The translations under genes were made by a program, and so were the position numbers. Shown one piece after another: positions 15,635 to 24,198 of a stretch of 64,000 bases of DNA; position 1 is the first letter of the stretch; every line of letters begins with the position of its first letter. The DNA comes from Mycolicibacterium psychrotolerans (GTDB lineage: Bacteria > Actinomycetota > Actinomycetes > Mycobacteriales > Mycobacteriaceae). The stretch covers positions 2,108,001-2,172,000 of the forward strand of contig NZ_AP022574.1 in the NCBI RefSeq assembly GCF_010729305.1, given 5' to 3'. The notes beneath the pieces are model-generated. The model was not told the origin of the DNA. It saw only the letters and a list, made by a program, of their open reading frames with translations, and did not search any database.

Positions 15635-16260
15635 GCACAACCGATGACGACCGCAGAAGAAATCGTTCGCAGCGCCAAGGCCTCAAGGAAAAGCTTGCTC
15701 AGCGCGATGCGGCGGCGGAGGTCGCCGAAGCGAAGGCCGTCCTCGTGTCTGTACGCCAGCCAGAAGAATGGCAGCGCGGCGCGTTGACCTAGCCAACGCG
15801 TGTAGCGGGCGGCTAGCTCCCGTGGCCGTAGACGTCGCCGTACTGCCGTTCGACCCATATCACGTGGAAAACGTCGTTGAAACGGACTCTGACCATGGGC
15901 ATCTTCCCGTGGTATCTGGCCGCCACGAACTTGTCTTGGTCAGAGAACTTCGGCGGTGACTCCAAGCGCCAATGGCTTCGGATTCGCCTGGGGTAGCGCC
16001 TTTTTCGCCGATCCAACGTCTCACCAGGCCCCCACACGGCTGGGCGGTTCCCACCGCGTGTCCGGGGAGCGGACCGGTCCGTTGAGCTCGATGACTCGGA
16101 ACCTGCTGCGGCACCGCGTTCGCGCAGCCAGGGGTGGCTTGCGCTTCGGGATGCACTCACCAATACGCCGGGATGAGGACTAGCGTCGGAAGTGCGAAGA
16201 GGTATTCCTCTGGCGCACACACGTCGTTTCTGGTCACCTGGTGTCGGCGAAAGGGTTCCC
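15635..16260. other. Intergenic stretch with one possible gene remnant
   Basis: About 625 bases without an intact gene. A 47-codon frame at 15644 (starting MTTAEEIVRSAKAS) has no recognised family. On the minus strand the last 48 codons of an open frame (15813-15959) look coding; see that entry. The remainder shows nothing. Confidence 0.5.
15813..15959 (-). pseudogene. Possible 3' remnant of an unidentified gene
   Basis: The 48 residues before the stop (ending in RVRFNDVFHVIWVERQYGDVYG) have balanced, protein-like composition, while the same frame upstream becomes Arg/Pro/Ser-rich antisense-like sequence with no start. Read as the tail of a gene whose front was lost. Family not recognised. 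Confidence 0.3.
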
Positions 16261-17121
16261 GTGCCCCAGACAGGACCGTGGACCGGCGATCCGGTCTGGC
16301 TTGCGGACGTACTGCGCGCCGAAGGTGTCCGGCTCGTCGCGTTTCCCGGCTGGCGCGACCGCGGCCACGCAGACTTCAAGGACATTCGCGGCGTGATGGC
16401 ACACCACACGGGATCAGACAATGCCAGCGCCGCCTCCATCGCTAACGGCAGGGCTGATCTGCCCGGACCGTTGTCGCAGCTGCACATCGCGCGGGACGGC
16501 ACGGTGACCGTGGTCGCGGTCGGCGTCGCGTGGCACGCCGGCGTCGGCATGTATCCGTGGCTGCCGACCAATATGGGTAACTGGCACATGATCGGGATCG
16601 AGTGCGCCAACAGCGGAACAAGTCCCACAGCGCCGCACCGCACAAACTGGCCCGATGCGCAGTACGACGCGCTGGTTCGTAGCTGCGCCGCGATACACCG
16701 CCGCCTGGCGCAGAACTCCAGCCGCACGATCGGACACAAGGAGTACGCGGGCCGCGCACAAGGTAAATGGGATCCGGGCGCCATCACCATGGACATCCTG
16801 CGCGGGGACATCGAATCCCGCATCGGCGCCGTGTCCAAACCGGCCCCGAGACCGAGACCGCCTGTGCCGGTCGGTGCGTACGCCGACATCCTGCTCTTCC
16901 GCGGTTCCGAAGGGCCGCAGGTCGCCCAGCTGCAGCGCCACCTCAAGTACGCCTACGAGGCGTACGCCGGACATCTGGTGATCGACGGCGTGTACGGCCC
17001 GCAAACCGAGGCCGCCGTCAAGGAGTTTCAACGCCGCACCCACGGCTTGAAGGTCGACGGCATCGTCGGCCCTGCCACCGCTGCCGCGTTGAACCTGTGG
17101 GTGGGGCCACCCGCCGCCTAA
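16261..17121 (+). CDS. N-acetylmuramoyl-L-alanine amidase with peptidoglycan-binding domain (phage-lysin-like)
   Basis: 286 aa from the GTG at 16261 (GAAAGGG just upstream); an upstream in-frame ATG at 16192 lacks coding character. Residues 40-185 are an Amidase_2 domain: MAHHTGSDNASAASI with the first zinc His, a second His in GVAWHAGVG, and TIGHKEYAG...KWDPG with the third ligand and catalytic Lys. Residues 205-280 are a PG_binding_1 domain (LQRHLKYAYEAYAGHLVIDGVYGPQTEAAVKEFQ). No signal peptide, as in mycobacteriophage LysA amidases. It cleaves the amide between muramic acid and the stem peptide. It is convergent with the LysM-esterase gene. Confidence 0.88.
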   Translation: MPQTGPWTGDPVWLADVLRAEGVRLVAFPGWRDRGHADFKDIRGVMAHHTGSDNASAASIANGRADLPGPLSQLHIARDGTVTVVAVGVAWHAGVGMYPWLPTNMGNWHMIGIECANSGTSPTAPHRTNWPDAQYDALVRSCAAIHRRLAQNSSRTIGHKEYAGRAQGKWDPGAITMDILRGDIESRIGAVSKPAPRPRPPVPVGAYADILLFRGSEGPQVAQLQRHLKYAYEAYAGHLVIDGVYGPQTEAAVKEFQRRTHGLKVDGIVGPATAAALNLWVGPPAA

Positions 17122-17267
17122 TCGACTCCGAGACGTCCCGGCACAGCGTCCGGTAGCCGAGTCGCTACCGGCGCGACGTTGACGGGTCTCGAAAAGGTTG
17201 AGCGACAGCATGAGTGATGATGCTCAGCGGCGACGGCCGGGACGCCGCCGCCATGCGCGTGGTCGAG

Positions 17268-18635
17268 TCACACCTGCGGCGCCGCCACGGTTGACGCGGG
17301 GCGCAGCCGAGCGATGATGCCGTCGAGGTCACGAATGAACATTTCGGGCCGGAAGACGTGACCGCCGGGCACCTCATGCGCTTCATGCGCAATGCCGGCG
17401 TCGGTGAGGCGTTTGCGGAATTCCCGTTGGCCGGCAAGCACCTGGGTCTCGTTCACGCTGTCGAACCAGTTGAGCGGGTCTGGACTCGTGCCGGCGACAA
17501 GGAAGATCCGCTTGTTTCGGTAACTCTCGATACGTTCGACCGGATTGTCGGCGCTGACCCTGGCCTGGTCCCAGAACGGCGCGCCGTAGACGGTGCCGCC
17601 GGCCAAGTCCAACACCGCCGAGGTGATGTTCGCCCAGTGCACGACCAACCCGAAGTCGCGGCGCAGACTCGCCGGGCCGGAGTGGGCACTCACCGAGGCG
17701 AAATGACCGTAGTACTTGGCTGCGTACTTCAGGGCTCCGAAGCCACCCATCGAAAACCCAGACACGGCGCGGCCGTCGTACTCGGCGTAGGTACGGAAAT
17801 TCGCCTCGATCCAGGGAAGCAACTGGGCGATGTGGAAGGTCTCCCAGTTCCGCGGGCCGACGAACGAAGCGACCGGGTTGGAGTACCAGCCTGCGTGCCC
17901 GCCGTCGGGCATCACCACGATGATCGGCTTTCCGGCCGTCAGGTCGCGAATACCCAGGAAGTCGAACTGGCGGAAGTCCTCGGCGCCGCCGTGCAACATG
18001 TAGAGGACCGGATAGGTCTGTCCGCTGGTCCGGTAACCGTCGGGAAGCAGAACGTTGACGCCGGGATTCCAGCCGATCGCGGAAGTCTGGAAGCGGTAGT
18101 ACCACAGGCGAGGGTCGTTCTCGTTGCGGTCGACGATCGTCAGCCCGAACCCGTCGCTGCGCCCGACGAACAGGGCCAGTACCTGCCCAGCATTGATTCG
18201 GCTGGGATCGGCGATGCCGTTGACGCTCGCGATCAGCGGATACAGCGAGGCGTCCCCATAGAAGCGCGATGCCAACGCCGCCGTTGTGTCCCCCGCGGCA
18301 ACCGTATACATCTTGATGTCCGGGATGACCAGCCGTTGCCCCGCATCGATGGCGGCGTGATCGGAGACCCCGCTCGCAGTGGCGATCAGTCGCGATAATT
18401 CCTCGTCGCCATAGAAGCGCACAGCCAACGCCGACAGTGTGTCGCCCGCGACAACCGTGTATCTCGCGAAGTCGGGGAGGATCAGCCGCCGTTGGACCTC
18501 GACGGCGCCGGGATTGGAGATCCCGCTGGCGGTGGCGATCAGCCGATACAGTTCCGCGTCGCCATAGAAGCGCAACGCCAGTGCCCAGAGCGTTTCCCCG
18601 GCGGCAACCGTGTGTGTTCTGACCATCCGTCTCAC
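17268..18635 (-). CDS. Triple-LysM protein with C-terminal esterase domain
   Basis: 455 aa from the GTG at 18635; the ATG three codons later has the better-spaced GAGGGG site. Three tandem LysM repeats, about residues 7-55, 58-106 and 109-156, each with YTV.AGDT.., RFYGD and LIA..SG; they also show as near-repeats at DNA level. From about 165 an esterase D/antigen-85-like alpha/beta hydrolase follows, with YPVLYMLHGG, nucleophile Ser295 in SGFSMGGFG, and a C-terminal His in VPGGHVF. No signal peptide. LysM binds peptidoglycan, so the esterase should act on a cell-wall ester, possibly mycolate or arabinogalactan linked. With the convergent amidase this recalls a phage LysA/LysB pair, although the architecture differs from phage LysB. 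Confidence 0.85.
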   Translation of the reverse strand: MRRMVRTHTVAAGETLWALALRFYGDAELYRLIATASGISNPGAVEVQRRLILPDFARYTVVAGDTLSALAVRFYGDEELSRLIATASGVSDHAAIDAGQRLVIPDIKMYTVAAGDTTAALASRFYGDASLYPLIASVNGIADPSRINAGQVLALFVGRSDGFGLTIVDRNENDPRLWYYRFQTSAIGWNPGVNVLLPDGYRTSGQTYPVLYMLHGGAEDFRQFDFLGIRDLTAGKPIIVVMPDGGHAGWYSNPVASFVGPRNWETFHIAQLLPWIEANFRTYAEYDGRAVSGFSMGGFGALKYAAKYYGHFASVSAHSGPASLRRDFGLVVHWANITSAVLDLAGGTVYGAPFWDQARVSADNPVERIESYRNKRIFLVAGTSPDPLNWFDSVNETQVLAGQREFRKRLTDAGIAHEAHEVPGGHVFRPEMFIRDLDGIIARLRPASTVAAPQV

Positions 18636-18971
18636 CCCTCAGTAGCCACGGGTTCCACCCTCGATTGTGCGCGCCTTCGTGGTGGTGTGGGGACGGGTTG
18701 GTTGACCTGATCCGAGCGGGTCGGTGCGTGCGCCGTGAGTAGGTGGGGTCGCGGAAAGCAGCGGTCTCGCCCGTGCCAGATGGTGTGGCCGTGGACGCGG
18801 AACGGCTTGGTCCAGACCATCAGAGCTGTTGCAGCAGGATGCTTCCCGGCCCGCCGAGCTACTGTGGGCGCCAGGTCAACGCGTCAACGCGGATGACGCG
18901 ACGTCCCCCGTTGAAATCCCTCGATCATCGACATCCTGGTACATACCGCAATTTGGGGGTATCCCGGCGGA
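18636..18971. other. Divergent intergenic region (LysM-esterase / sodC)
   Basis: 336 bases with no open frame that looks coding. It must hold the promoters of both flanking genes; I could not assign -35/-10 elements with confidence. Confidence 0.5.
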
Positions 18972-19835
18972 ATGTGGAAGCGAACTACTGCGGCCGCAGC
19001 GCTGCTCTCGGCGCCGGTGATCGTGTTGGCCGGCTGCGATTCCAATCAGTCAGGCAATGGTGAGGCGAGCAGTTCGTCCACAACGACATCGGCTCAAGCA
19101 GGGGCTCAGACCGTCAAGGCAGAGCTGAACACACCCGATGGCAAATCGGTGGCCACCGCGACGATCGACTTCACGGGCGGGTATGCGACGGTGACCGTCG
19201 AGACCGCGGCCGCGGGGATCCTGTCCCCGGGCAGCCACGGGATGCACATTCACTCGGTCGGCAAGTGCGAAGCAAACTCGGTCGCCCCGACCGGCGGCGC
19301 AGCCGGCGACTTCAACTCCGCAGGCGGTCATCTTCAGGTTGGTGGCCGCACCGACCATCCGGCGAGCGGCGACCTCACACCGCTGTTCGTCCGTGCCGAT
19401 GGGTCGGGGAAGGTCGTCGCGACCACCGACGCCTTCACCGCTGACGATCTCAAAGGCCCGGAGGGAAGTGCGCTGATCATCCACGCAGGGCCGGACAATT
19501 TCGCCAATATCCCCCAGCGCTACACGCGCGACGGTGTGCCAGGCCCAGACGCGGAGACTCTCGCGACAGGCGACTCCGGTGCCCGAGTCGCGTGCGCTGT
19601 CCTGGCCCCCGCGAGCGACGCCAGTACGTCGACGTCTGTCTCCACCAGCACTTCGACCATCACGGAGACAACCGCTGCTCCGGTGGCACCCGGCGCCACC
19701 AGCTCGACGGCGACATCACCATCACCGGTGACGACCACCCCGTCAACCACCGCGACGACGCCCCCGCCGACACCGTCGACCTCCGTCGTGACCACGACGA
19801 CGTCTCCACCCGTCACCCCGCCTCCCGGCGGTTGA
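18972..19835 (+). CDS. sodC: Cu(-Zn) superoxide dismutase lipoprotein with long Thr/Ser/Pro tail
   Basis: 287 aa. Signal peptide with lipobox LAGC (Cys22), so it is anchored outside the membrane. The SOD domain spans about 45-212: copper ligands His92 and His94 (GMHIH), His120 (SAGGH) and His171 (IIHAG), with Cys99 and Cys208 placed for the conserved disulfide. The zinc loop reads [11 protein letters not shown] rather than the usual His-rich loop; the M. tuberculosis enzyme is known to lack zinc and this loop looks similarly altered. Residues 213-287 are an added low-complexity Thr/Ser/Pro tail absent from the usual family length, likely an O-glycosylated stalk. It detoxifies superoxide at the cell surface. 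Confidence 0.9.
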   Translation: MWKRTTAAAALLSAPVIVLAGCDSNQSGNGEASSSSTTTSAQAGAQTVKAELNTPDGKSVATATIDFTGGYATVTVETAAAGILSPGSHGMHIHSVGKCEANSVAPTGGAAGDFNSAGGHLQVGGRTDHPASGDLTPLFVRADGSGKVVATTDAFTADDLKGPEGSALIIHAGPDNFANIPQRYTRDGVPGPDAETLATGDSGARVACAVLAPASDASTSTSVSTSTSTITETTAAPVAPGATSSTATSPSPVTTTPSTTATTPPPTPSTSVVTTTTSPPVTPPPGG

Positions 19836-19879
19836 GCGTATTCGCACCGCCGCCTTCTTGATCCCGCGACCTACGAGCT

Positions 19880-21421
19880 TCAGGCGCTATCCCGCATATC
19901 CGTACCGACGACGCGCAGACGCGGCGGGCCCGCACTCGAGCGTCGCGACCGAATGTCAACGAACCCTGCTTCACGTACGACGCCCAACGGACCGGGTCCG
20001 GTGAACCGGGCAAGGCCACATGCCTGGAGCGCATAGCCCGCCTTGGCCTGGCGGAAGCCGACCGTGACCCCGAGGCCGGTCAGGCTGATCATGCCGAAAA
20101 GCCCGAGAGCGGCAGCTGTGAACAGTGCCCACACCGACACGCTGCGGATGAACGTGCTGACGCAGGGGGAGTCCAACGGGAAACCCAGATGAGAACGCAC
20201 ATGATTGGTGACAGCTTCAGCGATCGCGGGCAACGATGCCGCCTCAGCCGCCAGTGTCATCGAAATCTGCTGCAAGAAAGCATGATCGATCGGCAGATCT
20301 ATCCGTGGCATTGCGGCAGGAGCGCCCAGTGTGGTTCTCAGCCACGGAAACTGCGTAGCGAGGTACGCCGGTGTCAACGAGTGCTGCAATAGGGCGCTCA
20401 TCAGTTGGGTGTCTCTGGCGTCGAGGCGCCTCAGGCCGGGTGTCGCGTCCCATCCGTTCAGTTGCTGCTGCCACTGCATCAGCCATTGAAGCTGGAACCA
20501 TGTCAGCAGAACGAACCACTGCAGTGTGCCGACGGGCGCGAACGCCGTTGTCGCCGAGACGAGCGGGACCGTCACAGGAACCTCGGTAACAGGAACGGGC
20601 GCAACAGTACTGGATTCGAAAGCGGGCAGCGCCGGCTGAACCAGCGTAGCGGCGACACTCTTCACGGCGGAGAAGACACTGGCCGCTGACGCGAGATCGT
20701 CAGCGGGCGTTGGGAGGCTCACAGTGATCGTGCTGTCCGCAGGTGTGGTGGTCCCAGCCGCGGAGTCGTCTGTCATCTCGGCTGTTGCGATCACGGTCTC
20801 CGACGCGATGGACTCCGAGGGCGAAACTGCCTCGGGAGTCGATGAATTGGGATCGGTCGCAGAGCCGTTGTCTCGCGCGGGTGGGTTCGCGTCGGTAGTC
20901 GGGTTGTCTTCGACTGGGACGGGCAGCGTGTCGGGCGTGGTGATCGACGGGTCTGGAGGGGGATCGACCTCGGCAGCGGGTCCGTTGTCCTGGGCAGGTG
21001 GGTTCGAGTCGGTTATCGGGTTGTCTTGGTCCTCGATGACCGGAGTGTCGGTCGTCGCGCTCGACGAGTTCGGAGACTCCGAGGACGGGGGATCCGCAGG
21101 CGTCAGGGCCGACTCATCGGTTGGCGGACGCTTGTCCGAACCATCGGCATCGTCGGCTTCTCCGACCGTGGTCTCTGTCTGTGACGTCAACGACGAGCGC
21201 TGCGCCTCCTGTGGTGACGTGCTGTCGGAGCGGTCAGCAATCGAATAGCTGTGCCGGGTGCTAGGGCCGGTGACGTCCGACGTGTCGGCTCCGGCGTTGG
21301 CGTTGGCGATAGCGCCTCCACCAGCCATGACCATGAGGATCAGAAACACTGCGCCACCCACGGCCTCATACCGCCAGTCCGGCAAGGTGGGTCCACTGAG
21401 CCACCGGCCACGCGCCCTCAT
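19880..21421 (-). CDS. Membrane-anchored Ser/Pro/Asp-rich protein, unknown function
   Basis: 513 aa from the ATG at 21421. One membrane segment at about residues 17-40 (GGAVFLILMVMAGGGAIA), then about 200 residues of acidic Ser/Thr/Pro/Asp sequence containing an imperfect repeat (DNP.TD.NPPA.DNG twice). Next come a helical region with QWFVLLTWFQLQWLMQWQQQLNGWD and a second membrane segment near residue 445 (VWALFTAAALGLFGMISLTGLGV). The layout suggests an exported stalk with a membrane-associated C-terminal domain. It lies 40 bases downstream of the EspR-family regulator and is probably co-transcribed. Family not recognised. Confidence 0.7.
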   Translation of the reverse strand: MRARGRWLSGPTLPDWRYEAVGGAVFLILMVMAGGGAIANANAGADTSDVTGPSTRHSYSIADRSDSTSPQEAQRSSLTSQTETTVGEADDADGSDKRPPTDESALTPADPPSSESPNSSSATTDTPVIEDQDNPITDSNPPAQDNGPAAEVDPPPDPSITTPDTLPVPVEDNPTTDANPPARDNGSATDPNSSTPEAVSPSESIASETVIATAEMTDDSAAGTTTPADSTITVSLPTPADDLASAASVFSAVKSVAATLVQPALPAFESSTVAPVPVTEVPVTVPLVSATTAFAPVGTLQWFVLLTWFQLQWLMQWQQQLNGWDATPGLRRLDARDTQLMSALLQHSLTPAYLATQFPWLRTTLGAPAAMPRIDLPIDHAFLQQISMTLAAEAASLPAIAEAVTNHVRSHLGFPLDSPCVSTFIRSVSVWALFTAAALGLFGMISLTGLGVTVGFRQAKAGYALQACGLARFTGPGPLGVVREAGFVDIRSRRSSAGPPRLRVVGTDMRDSA

Positions 21422-21461
21422 CGTTCTGTCCAGACCTTCTCGTGGTTCTCGGAGGGCCCAA

Positions 21462-21869
21462 TCAAGCCGATGGATGGTCGGCGAGGCGCTCCCTGCGTCG
21501 CAATTCGTCGACTTTCTCGACGATATCGCGCTGCGCCTCAGGTGACAGTCCGATCGCCCGTGCCGCCACACGGCGTACACCGTCGTCGCGCAGGCCCGCC
21601 AGCAGAGTCGACTCTTGGTCGAGCTTGGCGTAACAGGAGTCGTCGGTGAAGAAATCGGATTTGATCCGGAAGAAGTTGGCCAACGCCGCCATTGTCGCGC
21701 CGGACGGATTCGTCCGGTTTCCCGATCTCAGCTGCGACAGGTAGGGGGCCGACATCGTCATGCCCTCTGTCTTGAGCGCCGCGACCACTTCGGCGGAGGT
21801 GTGCGGTCCGCGCCCTGGCGGATACACCGTGTCGAAAAGTCTGTTCAACCGCGCTGCGAATGTAGTCAT
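21462..21869 (-). CDS. EspR-family HTH nucleoid-associated regulator
   Basis: 135 aa, the length of EspR. The N-terminal helix-turn-helix half (FAARLNRLFDTVYPPGRG, SAPYLSQLRSGNRTNPSG, MAALANFFRIK) is nearly identical to M. tuberculosis EspR (Rv3849), and the C-terminal dimerisation half (LRDDGVRRVAARAIGLSPEAQ, VDELRR) is clearly related but diverged. EspR is a dimeric DNA-looping protein that controls espACD (ESX-1) and many cell-wall genes. Here it sits beside sodC and a stalk-like membrane protein; without the genome I cannot say whether this is the ortholog or a paralog. Confidence 0.85.
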   Translation of the reverse strand: MTTFAARLNRLFDTVYPPGRGPHTSAEVVAALKTEGMTMSAPYLSQLRSGNRTNPSGATMAALANFFRIKSDFFTDDSCYAKLDQESTLLAGLRDDGVRRVAARAIGLSPEAQRDIVEKVDELRRRERLADHPSA

Positions 21870-22236
21870 ATCCGCTCCTGCCTCTGAGCCTTCGAGCGGC
21901 GTGCTGCGGCCCAGAATTCAGAATAGGACCTGGTGCAGCTACGACCAACTGCGCGACTGCCGTCGCGATCCCATCGCGGCACGGACGCGTCGAGTGAGCG
22001 CGCTTTCAGGGCGAACCGAAGCCGTACCGGCAAAGCGCAGAAACGCTGTTGCAGGCAAATAGCTGTTCCAGCGAAGTGTCTTCTCAAAGTCACCGGAGAC
22101 ATTCCGTCCATTCTTTTGAATTCGCAAAGATGTTCGGTCGAGTGCGCCTGATATACAGAATTTCTGAGCCGGCCGTGGGGATGCGGTTTCCGCCTGCTGG
22201 GCAGTCCCGACTCCGCTCCGCGACGAATACGGGTTC
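21870..22236. other. Divergent intergenic region upstream of the EspR-family gene
   Basis: About 370 bases with no coding-like frame. It should hold the EspR-family promoter; no clear operator or -10 box could be assigned. Confidence 0.45.
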
Positions 22237-22920
22237 GTGGGACAGTCCGGGATCCAGCACGCGTTGAGGGCGAGCGTTGCAGCGCTGAACATGGTGGTGG
22301 CCCTCGCCGGGATCCTCGTCGTGGTCACTCTGAACGTTCGGCTGGAGCGGGGTGCCGGTCCGCCGGTCCTGCCCGACATCTACTACCTCACCGAGAAGAT
22401 GCCGGTCGGCCAGAGCACGGTGCCCGCGTTGGCCGGCGCGCAATGGGGCACCATCATCGGTGCGCCGCAAGGTGGTCCGGCCCCCGTCAGGCCGCCGGAG
22501 TGCGGCGTGTTCCTGTCCGAACGCGAGGCTACGCAGAAGGTGCTGGCGCTGCGCTCCGCCAACGGTGCGGCGATCGGTGTCGAACTGGCCCTGACCCTCC
22601 ACCCCGTCGACGTGGACAGCCTCGTCCAGACGTGCGCGACGTTCTCTGTGACCACGCCGGCCCTGCGTTCCACGACCCGCCTGGTGGCCGCCCAGTTCGG
22701 TCCGATCCCGCCCGAGGCGATCGGCGTGGAGATGCACACGATGACCATGACGGACACGCAGTCTCTCGCCTGGCGCATCGCCATGATCGTGGGCACTCAC
22801 CGAGGGGTACTGGTGACCGCGGAGTACACGCCCGGTCCGTGCGGCGTCTTCGATCCCGCCCTCGCGGCGAAGCTGCCGGCTCTGTACCGGGCGCAGGTGG
22901 CGCGGCTGGACAAGATCTGA
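22237..22920 (+). CDS. Exported or membrane-anchored hypothetical protein
   Basis: 227 aa with GTG at 22237; the true start is uncertain and may be the ATG at 22291. One hydrophobic segment at about residues 13-35 (VAALNMVVALAGILVVVTLNV) suggests a signal anchor. The rest is an alpha/beta globular domain with three Cys (ECGVF, QTCATF, GPCGVF). The shape resembles mycobacterial sensor-like lipoprotein domains, but no family is recognised. Confidence 0.6.
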   Translation: MGQSGIQHALRASVAALNMVVALAGILVVVTLNVRLERGAGPPVLPDIYYLTEKMPVGQSTVPALAGAQWGTIIGAPQGGPAPVRPPECGVFLSEREATQKVLALRSANGAAIGVELALTLHPVDVDSLVQTCATFSVTTPALRSTTRLVAAQFGPIPPEAIGVEMHTMTMTDTQSLAWRIAMIVGTHRGVLVTAEYTPGPCGVFDPALAAKLPALYRAQVARLDKI

Positions 22921-23007
22921 ATCGCCGGAACAACTCTTCTTGCGTGGCCATGCCACCCCATTGGCGACGCAGTCAGTTGAGCGGTGGGTGTTGGCGCTAC
23001 CGTTCCG

Positions 23008-23307
23008 TCGGCAATCGGCGGGCCGACGACCCGCCGGCGGAACTCTCGTCACAGCCAGGCACGCGACGACGGTGAGCCCCAGCAGCAGTCCAGCGGCCCC
23101 GAGCGCAGGACCCTGCTCCGCGGCAAGGCCGAGTACGAAGCCGCCGGCGATGACAGCCAGACTGGTGACGATTCTCGTATAGCTGAGGACTACCGCCACG
23201 TGCTCTGGGTCGGCGTGATCGAAAAGCCAGTCGTACGCTGCCGGCCACACGGCTTGATTCGCCAACGCAGAGAGAAGCCCCGGCAACAGTTGCCAACGCT
23301 GCGACAC
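23008..23307 (-). pseudogene. Remnant of an MFS transporter (C-terminal membrane segments)
   Basis: About 100 codons read like the last transmembrane helices of a major facilitator protein (LPGLLSALANQAVWPA, LSYTRIVTSLAVIAGGFVLGL, ALGAAGLLLGLTVVACLAV). No N-terminal half, no other conserved MFS motifs and no nearby stop exist; the frame simply runs on, antisense to the upstream gene. A truncated, decaying gene. Confidence 0.55.
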
Positions 23308-23400
23308 GATGCCGGTGCGACGGGGCGGCGAAATGCGGCTCAGCCCGGAATCCGGTTCGGACGCACAGCCGCGGTTGGTAGCCGGAGCTGAGTCACACCC

Positions 23401-24033
23401 TCATGACCACTCTGCGAGCACCCGCATCTTGCCCGCCTTGATCCCCGCGTCCCGACGCAGTTTCTTCAACTCCGGTGCGAAGGCATTGCGCTCGTTGTCC
23501 TGAAAGTTCAGCGGCAGATCCAGCGCCTTGATCAGTTTTGCTTCGAGATACCACGGCTCCGGATGCGACACCCAGGACACCGCGGCGTTCTCGGCCATCC
23601 ATCCGGTCAGGATGGCCTCACCGCCGGCGAAGGTCTGCCGCTTGCCGGAACCGATCCGACGCAGCGAAAAGCCCAGTTCGTCGCCGAGCAGCACCCCCAA
23701 CGATTTGCGCAGTGTCGAACCATCGGCCCCGGCATTGCCCGCGCCGAAGTGGTAGCGAATGCGTTTGCGGAGATCCTGGGGAGTCTGGGGCTTGCCGTCG
23801 GCCCGTGGCGGGCCCGGGGCTGCGCCCACATAGAGCAGTGTCCAGCCGTCACGCTGTTCGCAGCCGGAGGCATCGATGCTGCCGGGGATGTCCCGGAACC
23901 ACCACCCGTGTGCGCCCGCCTTGGCGGGCACCGGGTCGGCCTCGGAGAACACCTGGTCGCGCGTATAGCGCTGTGCAGCAAGGAAGTTGGAAACAGTGTC
24001 CGCGGTCCGCTTGTCGGACATCCTGCCAGCCAT
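23401..24033 (-). CDS. GIY-YIG-fold nuclease-like protein
   Basis: 210 aa; the start may be the ATG at 24033 or at 24021. It shows the GIY-YIG topology: HGWWFRDIPG in place of GIY, then GWTLLYVGAAPG as the YIG strand, followed by LRKRIRYHFGAGNAGADGSTLRKSLG (helix with catalytic-type Arg) and EAILTGWMAENA with a downstream Glu. The C-terminal part is basic. The fold is used for DNA cleavage in repair, restriction and homing enzymes; here the exact reaction is unknown. It stands alone. Confidence 0.7.
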   Translation of the reverse strand: MAGRMSDKRTADTVSNFLAAQRYTRDQVFSEADPVPAKAGAHGWWFRDIPGSIDASGCEQRDGWTLLYVGAAPGPPRADGKPQTPQDLRKRIRYHFGAGNAGADGSTLRKSLGVLLGDELGFSLRRIGSGKRQTFAGGEAILTGWMAENAAVSWVSHPEPWYLEAKLIKALDLPLNFQDNERNAFAPELKKLRRDAGIKAGKMRVLAEWS

Positions 24034-24198
24034 ACGTCACAGCGTAGTCGCTCGAGTGGATGCCACGAGCAGCGTGGAAGGCGCGACTCAGCGTGACAGG
24101 TGGAATCACGCAGTCACCAGTTCACCGTTACGTCGGCGCGCCAGGGTTGCGATCCGCCCGCGCCGCGAGATGATACGGATGTGGTTGATGATGCCAGT

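Noticed and set aside
18437..18622. Tandem DNA repeats as a CRISPR-like array
   Set aside because: The repeats are the coding units of the LysM domains, with variable sequence and no spacers.
22090..23007. Continuation of the MFS remnant as one 405-codon gene
   Set aside because: Beyond 23008 the frame is antisense to the gene at 22237-22920 and has no membrane helices.
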